DNA from: an uncultured Acetatifactor sp.
GTDB lineage: Bacteria; Bacillota; Clostridia; Lachnospirales; Lachnospiraceae
Direction of reading: 5' to 3'
DNA: 8,495 nucleotides
Assembly (NCBI GenBank): GCA_910584865.1
Contig: CAJUCE010000073.1
Coordinates: 1 to 8,495 of the forward strand
Shown here: positions 4,165-8,495 of the stretch, in pieces
How positions within the stretch are numbered: the stretch's first letter is position 1
How the letters are laid out: each line of letters opens with the position of its first letter
Translations under genes and position numbers: made by a program
The notes under the pieces: generated by a model
The model's database searches: none
What the model was told of the DNA's origin: nothing
The model's input: only the letters and a program-made list of their open reading frames with translations

Positions 4165-7100
4165 TTATACCGTATCAAATCCAGGACCGATGAGAAGAAC
4201 GCCCTCACATTCCATCTCTTCTGCCGGTCTTGCATCCGCAAGCGCCTTCATAGTAATGACTGCAAGCTCATCGCTTCCATTATAAAGCTTTTTATTTCCG
4301 CGGTTTGCAAATGCAAGATTCACATAAGCCGTGCCGTCAGAGTATACTTTATTCACAGTCAAGTTTTCCATCTGTTTTACGGAATCATTTCCTTCAATTG
4401 ACACAAATTCCAGTTTCGCCGGGTTATAGTCAATCACTTTACCGAACGCGTTGACGTTCAAAGCGTCTTTTGCAAGAACCGTCATGGTAAATGTCTCTCC
4501 CGCTTTCACACTCCCGCTTTCAGGAACAAGCGCAATGCTTCCTTCCGGTTTACCGGTCATAGTCGTTCCGTCATCTAAATGAAACATCGTGTATGCATAA
4601 TCATATACATCATAGATGCCGTTCATGTTAATATCGCCGCAACGTTTCTGAATCTGATCCGTAAAGTTAGAACCGTCTTTCACACTTGTTCCAAGATAGT
4701 TCTTCATGTTCGTATAGTCGCCTTCTGTAACCGTGGCGTTCATATTGGTACTTCCCACTGCAAATCCTTTTGTGCCTTCCTTCTTATATACCGGCATCTC
4801 GTGAGTTGCAAATTTATTTCCCTTACATTCAATTGCTTCTGCTTTCAGGAAACGTGCTTTTACCCCGTCTAACGGTACTGTCCTGGCATTTTCTTCCAAT
4901 TCAAGGCTTGTATCGTAAGTCCACGGTTCCTCCTTTGTCCCGTCCCATTCCGTCTTCCAGTGAACGCCGTCCAGACTGGAGTACACGTTCATTCTCACTG
5001 CCGTACCGTTTCCATAAGTGTCACGGGGATAATAGTCAAATTTATCCAACTCATATACAGCGCCGAAGTCATAAATTGCCGCAGGTTTTACTTTGTTTAC
5101 ATCATCCCAGCTGAAGAACAGCCCTGCAAATGCATGGTCGTTGAGATAACGGAGATCTATATCCTCATTCTTACCTGTCCATGTAATCTTACCAAGAGCG
5201 CCAACCTCATTTAACCATGGATCCAAAAGCGAACATGCATGAATCTCATCACTCCACGGGGAGTACCCCTCCCTATTTCTGGAACGCACACGGTAAGAAT
5301 GCTCTGAATGGTACTCCAGTTCATCATGCTCGTAAGAAAGGGCTTTTCCCATGGAATAGCTTCTTCCGTCCACCAGCATCTCATAGGAAGATGCTCCTTT
5401 CACCTCTGTCCAGTGGAGCCAGATGCTTGTGGGAGTCGCCTTCTCTTCTACTGCCTGAAGAGCCGGGATTTCCAGCGCCCCATTCTCTTTTTCCTCCATA
5501 TGGAGCATTTCACTTACAAATCCTTTGATTTCTACTGTCTGGCTTTCTTTCCTTATGTCCGCTTCTGAAAGTCTTATGTAAAGCTTAGGAGTCGTTCTTA
5601 CGTCTTTCGTAAGCTTATTCATCTCTGACTCTTTTTCTGACGCGTAAGTCATAAGGGCCGGCGCCTCGTCATAGAAGAATACTGCTTCTCCGTTTTTCGG
5701 TACAGCTGCCTCAAACGCCGCTTTATCCCCTACTTCTTCCATATGAAGCTCCCTTTCGCCATTCCTGGCAAGCACTTCCTCCGGCTTCTTGGAAAGGTTT
5801 ACAATAAAGGTCGTATTTCTCTCAGGCTCAAATCCTTCGTAATTTCCGACAGAAGGCTCTGCCATGATCACCGCTGTGTCCCCTTCTACACATGATGTAT
5901 AAGTCGTGGATACATGGTCTCCATAAGAAACATGCCCAATCGTTCCATATGTCTCTTCCTGTTTTGTCTCATTCTTGATATATTTTCCGTCATCTTCAAA
6001 TGCCGTATAGGCGCTGCTGCCTGCCGGCCAAAATTCCACAATGCGGTTTGCCTTGTTGATCTCATCCGGTGTATTGTTTGCTTCGTACATGGGAAGAATG
6101 GTTCCGTTCTTCACAAATACCGGAAGTTTCCAAATGGGCGCTTCAAAGTTATTGAGCACCTGTCCTCCTTTGTACTTCTCCCCGGTCAGATAGTCGATCC
6201 AGATCTCTTCTGCATCCGGAAGGTAAATATTATTTCTGACATCATTTCCAATCTCATCTGCCGCAACGCTTTTATAGACCGGAGCCACAAGTACATTGGC
6301 GCCAAGCATATACTGATACTGCACCTGTCGGGTATAAGCATACCTATCCTCCGGATACGCTAAAAACATTGCGCGTACCATCGGAAGGCCCGTGTCATCA
6401 TTTCCGGTGTCAATATTCGCTGCCGATGCCGCGCTTGTATAGATATATGGCATAAGCTTTGACTTTATCTTCAAATACATACGGTTGATTCCTGTGTATG
6501 GATCTCCGAACGTATACGGCGCTTTCACGTAGCTTCCCCAACCGTCCATATTGAGCATTTGCGGAGTAAATGCTTTCCACTGATAATCACGGACTGCGAT
6601 CAACGCCTTTCCTCCGAAAATACCGTCCATATCACTTCCGATATTCGGATTGCCGCTCAGGGAACTTCCGATATAGGTGGGAATATGGAAACGGATATAT
6701 TCCCAGTTACCGCCGGTCTGGTCCCCTGTCCACACACTGCAAAAACGCTGTGAACCGGCCCATCCGTCCAGAGAAATGATATTCGGACGGAAATTTGACA
6801 TTGTAGTCACGATGTCATATGCCGTCTTCACGCCGTTAAGCTGGAAAGAATATCCCGGGCCAACCCATGCCACGTCCGTCTTCAAAGTCGTAGCGCCGCC
6901 CACGGCAACCTCCTGTTTGAAGTCACGAAGCAAATGCCAGTATGTCTGGCTGTCTGAATCCGGAGCCAGGTTACTCTCCGTCCAAAGACCCGTTGCCACA
7001 CCTTTGGCATTGGCATATTCTGTGAATCGTGCAAAGTTGTTCACATTAGCATCTACCGCGGCAAGGCGTTCCGGTGAACTGCCGCCGTCTTCGTCCACGC

Positions 7101-8226
7101 CGCCCTGCATATAGTAACCATTCTGACCGTACCCTCCGCCATAGCCGTCGTTGGGCAGAATATACCCAAGAGGCATGTCAAAATGCAAGTAGGTATCCAC
7201 AACCGCTCTTGCTGAATACTTAAACGGTGTATCTACACTCTCGGGATAATTGTCTGTTGCTACCGTAGGTCTCTCTCCATTTAACGACTCTGAATGAAGT
7301 CCTTCTGCAAGGCGGTAGCCTTTTGCCATACCGCTCTCGTATTCTGTCACACCTTCACTGTCACTTGGATCTGTTCCTTTTACGTTCCAAAGCTTATCAC
7401 CTTTCTCATCAGACCATGAATCGCGGTTATAGCAGTTTAAGTGACCTTCATAGAAGCCGTACTCCGGAAGGAGTATTGGGTCTCCGGTCACTTTATAATA
7501 TGCCCGCAATAATTCCTGTGTCATGCGGCTCTCGTTTTCACCGTCAGACACAAAATAATATGCGCTTAACTTATCCTCCTTGTGCGCTGCCGTCACAGCT
7601 TTTCCGTTTTCTTCACCAAAGTCATAGCATCCTTCTGCAAATGTATTTCGAAGCACGCCATAGCCTCCGGTCGTAAAATAGAACGGATTCGGTGAAGCCA
7701 CGCCATTATCTGTCCATGCGCTTTCATTTACAATCTGAATCTTCTTTCCTGTATGCACAAAACGTCCGTTCTGTGTCCCGCCCCCGAAGAAATGTTCCTT
7801 TTCCTGCTTTACAAGAGTCTGAACCGTCTCCGCTTCTGTGATTGTAAGAGGTTCTGCCTCCTCCATGACAGTACGTCCATGTAATGTGATTTTCATTTTT
7901 GCCGTAGATTTTTCCCAGACAACAGCCACATCCTTACATCTGACTTCAATCTGATCGTCTGTCTCGGACACCTGTGCCGCCGGTTTGCTGTATTCCTCTG
8001 ATTCATCCGGCTGCTGCTGAATCTTCGCTGTATGTTCTTCCTCTTTCGGTACCGCATAACTTCCGAACACACCGCTTGGATCTACATCATATCTGAAAAT
8101 CCTCTCCTCTAAAAATGTAAGCTTTCCTCTGATATTGTCATTAAAATCTATGAATACAATATTTCCGTGAGAAGAATCCTTTCTGGCAGACTCTGCACCG
8201 CCTAGCTTTGAATCCAATTTACTCAT
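4165..8226 (-). CDS. Multimodular GH31 glycosidase (alpha-N-acetylgalactosaminidase-like) with FN3, CBM32, dockerin and cohesin modules
   Basis: Start ATG 8226 is chosen because GGGAGG (8235-8240) lies eight bases upstream; the in-frame ATG at 8265 has worse spacing. The product is 1353 aa. Modules in order: GH31 N-terminal sandwich (about 21-250, beginning NIVFIDFNDNIRGKLTF), catalytic barrel (about 250-600), GH31 C-terminal domains (to about 910), FN3 (about 920-998), CBM32/F5-8-type domain (about 1000-1148), dockerin (about 1150-1220) and cohesin-like domain (about 1228-1345). The nucleophile should be Asp451 in LKTDVAWVGPGYS and the acid/base Asp502 in WTGDQTGGNWEY; these motifs resemble the GH31_18 alpha-N-acetylgalactosaminidases of gut bacteria, which act on O-glycan or blood-group A type structures. 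The dockerin calcium loop is canonical (Asp1198, Asn1200, Asn1202, Asp1206, Asp1209). Oddly, no signal peptide precedes these extracellular modules, and no cell-wall anchor follows. The substrate is inferred; the family is clear. Confidence 0.9.
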   Translation of the reverse strand: MSKLDSKLGGAESARKDSSHGNIVFIDFNDNIRGKLTFLEERIFRYDVDPSGVFGSYAVPKEEEHTAKIQQQPDESEEYSKPAAQVSETDDQIEVRCKDVAVVWEKSTAKMKITLHGRTVMEEAEPLTITEAETVQTLVKQEKEHFFGGGTQNGRFVHTGKKIQIVNESAWTDNGVASPNPFYFTTGGYGVLRNTFAEGCYDFGEENGKAVTAAHKEDKLSAYYFVSDGENESRMTQELLRAYYKVTGDPILLPEYGFYEGHLNCYNRDSWSDEKGDKLWNVKGTDPSDSEGVTEYESGMAKGYRLAEGLHSESLNGERPTVATDNYPESVDTPFKYSARAVVDTYLHFDMPLGYILPNDGYGGGYGQNGYYMQGGVDEDGGSSPERLAAVDANVNNFARFTEYANAKGVATGLWTESNLAPDSDSQTYWHLLRDFKQEVAVGGATTLKTDVAWVGPGYSFQLNGVKTAYDIVTTMSNFRPNIISLDGWAGSQRFCSVWTGDQTGGNWEYIRFHIPTYIGSSLSGNPNIGSDMDGIFGGKALIAVRDYQWKAFTPQMLNMDGWGSYVKAPYTFGDPYTGINRMYLKIKSKLMPYIYTSAASAANIDTGNDDTGLPMVRAMFLAYPEDRYAYTRQVQYQYMLGANVLVAPVYKSVAADEIGNDVRNNIYLPDAEEIWIDYLTGEKYKGGQVLNNFEAPIWKLPVFVKNGTILPMYEANNTPDEINKANRIVEFWPAGSSAYTAFEDDGKYIKNETKQEETYGTIGHVSYGDHVSTTYTSCVEGDTAVIMAEPSVGNYEGFEPERNTTFIVNLSKKPEEVLARNGERELHMEEVGDKAAFEAAVPKNGEAVFFYDEAPALMTYASEKESEMNKLTKDVRTTPKLYIRLSEADIRKESQTVEIKGFVSEMLHMEEKENGALEIPALQAVEEKATPTSIWLHWTEVKGASSYEMLVDGRSYSMGKALSYEHDELEYHSEHSYRVRSRNREGYSPWSDEIHACSLLDPWLNEVGALGKITWTGKNEDIDLRYLNDHAFAGLFFSWDDVNKVKPAAIYDFGAVYELDKFDYYPRDTYGNGTAVRMNVYSSLDGVHWKTEWDGTKEEPWTYDTSLELEENARTVPLDGVKARFLKAEAIECKGNKFATHEMPVYKKEGTKGFAVGSTNMNATVTEGDYTNMKNYLGTSVKDGSNFTDQIQKRCGDINMNGIYDVYDYAYTMFHLDDGTTMTGKPEGSIALVPESGSVKAGETFTMTVLAKDALNVNAFGKVIDYNPAKLEFVSIEGNDSVKQMENLTVNKVYSDGTAYVNLAFANRGNKKLYNGSDELAVITMKALADARPAEEMECEGVLLIGPGFDTV

Positions 8227-8245
8227 CTTTAAATCCTCCCTTGTC

Positions 8246-8353
8246 TTATTCGAATTTCTGTTCATCCCTCAGACAGATCGTGCCTGCCTCCTTTCCATCT
8301 GTCCCAAACAAAACGCTTTCATTGATTCCTTCTCTTAAAAGATAGTGTTTCAT
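8246..8353 (-). CDS. Possible 35-aa leader ORF before GH31
   Basis: An ATG at 8353 opens a 35-codon frame (MKHYLLREGINESVLFGTDG, then KEAGTICLRDEQKFE) ending at TAA 8246-8248, 19 bases before the GH31 start codon. No ribosome binding site precedes it and no family is recognised. It contains no hydrophobic segment, so it is not a displaced signal peptide. It may be a decayed remnant or chance; the residue pattern is protein-like but not decisive. Confidence 0.2.
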   Translation of the reverse strand: MKHYLLREGINESVLFGTDGKEAGTICLRDEQKFE

Positions 8354-8398
8354 CGTTGCTACTGATTTTCTCAATAAATCACGAATCTTAGGTATAAT

Positions 8399-8430
8399 AA
8401 AACCCGCAAACATTGATGTCTGCGGGTTTT
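8399..8430 (-). terminator. Intrinsic terminator of the right tRNA-Asn copy
   Basis: On the minus strand CCCGCAGACA pairs with TGTTTGCGGG around a TCAA loop with one G-T pair, followed by TTTTATTATA. It stands about 30 bases after the tRNA 3' end and separates the tRNA from the GH31 gene downstream. A small GCGTC/GACGC hairpin lies in the spacer at about 8437-8454, less well preserved in the left copy. Confidence 0.8.
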
Positions 8431-8458
8431 CCCTGTGCGTCATCCCTTCGACGCTTCG

Positions 8459-8495
8459 CTCCCCGAGTAGGGCTCGAACCTACAACAACTCGGTT
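8459..8495 (-). tRNA. tRNA-Asn, 3' part (5' half outside window)
   Basis: Acceptor 3' strand TCGGGGA with discriminator G, a perfectly paired T-arm GTAGG-TTCGAGC-CCTAC, the variable region and the 3' side of the anticodon stem are present; the sequence is identical to the left tRNA copy over the last 27 bases of the window. The anticodon itself is at the window edge and not fully visible, so Asn is inferred from the left copy. Unlike the left copy its T-stem has no G-T pair, so this may be the intact gene. Confidence 0.7.

Larger units (their letters stand above)
8399..8495. repeat. Direct repeat, right copy (tRNA-Asn 3' part plus terminator)
   Basis: Partner of the copy at 3858-3954 in the same orientation, 86 of 97 positions identical by eye. 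The window ends inside the repeat, so the full extent is unknown. Starts of the two copies are 4541 bases apart, and everything between them is the GH31 gene and its flanks. Confidence 0.9.

Noticed and set aside
8227..8265. Longer GH31 start giving 13 more residues (MNRNSNKTREDLK)
   Set aside because: A purine-rich GAGGG touches that ATG, whereas the ATG at 8226 has GGGAGG at a proper eight-base spacing; the extension adds no signal peptide.
8246..8443. 65-codon minus-strand frame
   Set aside because: Its first part is the tRNA terminator hairpin read as protein; only the portion from 8353 is kept, as a doubtful small ORF.
3858..8495. Integrase-type genomic island with attL/attR
   Set aside because: No integrase or excisionase lies inside and the repeat extends beyond the tRNA with 11% divergence; kept as a weaker recombination hypothesis.
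1..8495. CRISPR array or tandem short repeats
   Set aside because: No regularly spaced repeats were seen; the only clear long repeat is the pair of tRNA-terminator copies.

Overview
The window looks like a chromosomal accessory region of a gut Firmicute, most likely a Lachnospiraceae/Clostridium cluster XIVa-type organism. The signs are a Tn4451-like mobilisable transposon end (relaxase tail plus tnpW), GH88, GH43 and GH31 glycosidases, an AraC regulator fragment, a possible solute-binding protein fragment, and strong AGGAGG-type ribosome binding sites. Taxonomy is inferred from gene content only.

Left part (1-845): the last codons of a relaxase run in from outside, followed by a 14-bp hairpin and a tnpW gene whose reading frame is broken by one base at a run of five Gs. 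This should be the right end of a mobilisable transposon; its exact border was not found. Beyond it are degraded minus-strand pieces, one resembling the C-terminal part of an oligosaccharide ABC-transporter solute-binding protein.

Middle (844-2860): an AraC regulator lacking both ends (+), meeting tail-to-tail with a cut-off antitoxin-like small gene (-). Then comes an intact GH88 unsaturated glucuronyl hydrolase (-) with a good ribosome binding site, and about 360 bp upstream of it with no recognisable gene.

Rearranged GH43 (2861-3816): one GH43 glycosidase gene lies in three pieces. The C-terminal piece is on the minus strand; the second piece and the N-terminal piece are on the plus strand. 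Left to right the order is C, middle, N, which is the order of a minus-strand gene with its middle and N-terminal pieces each flipped in place. The part carrying the expected general acid is missing.

Right part (3856-8495): a 97-bp direct repeat (86/97 identical), made of the 3' part of a tRNA-Asn gene plus its terminator, lies on both sides of a 4.06-kb GH31 gene (-). The left tRNA copy lacks its 5' end; the right copy runs off the window. The GH31 protein (1353 aa) carries FN3, CBM32-like, dockerin and cohesin modules and resembles the GH31 alpha-N-acetylgalactosaminidase group, but has no signal peptide. Its DNA is visibly AT-richer than the GH88 region.

Only GH88 and GH31 look functional. 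Together with the fragments they suggest a host-glycan/polysaccharide use region that has been cut up by rearrangement. Several junctions joining opposite strands within about 4 kb could reflect real genome decay, inversion by a recombinase, or chimeric assembly/amplification; the sequence alone cannot decide.
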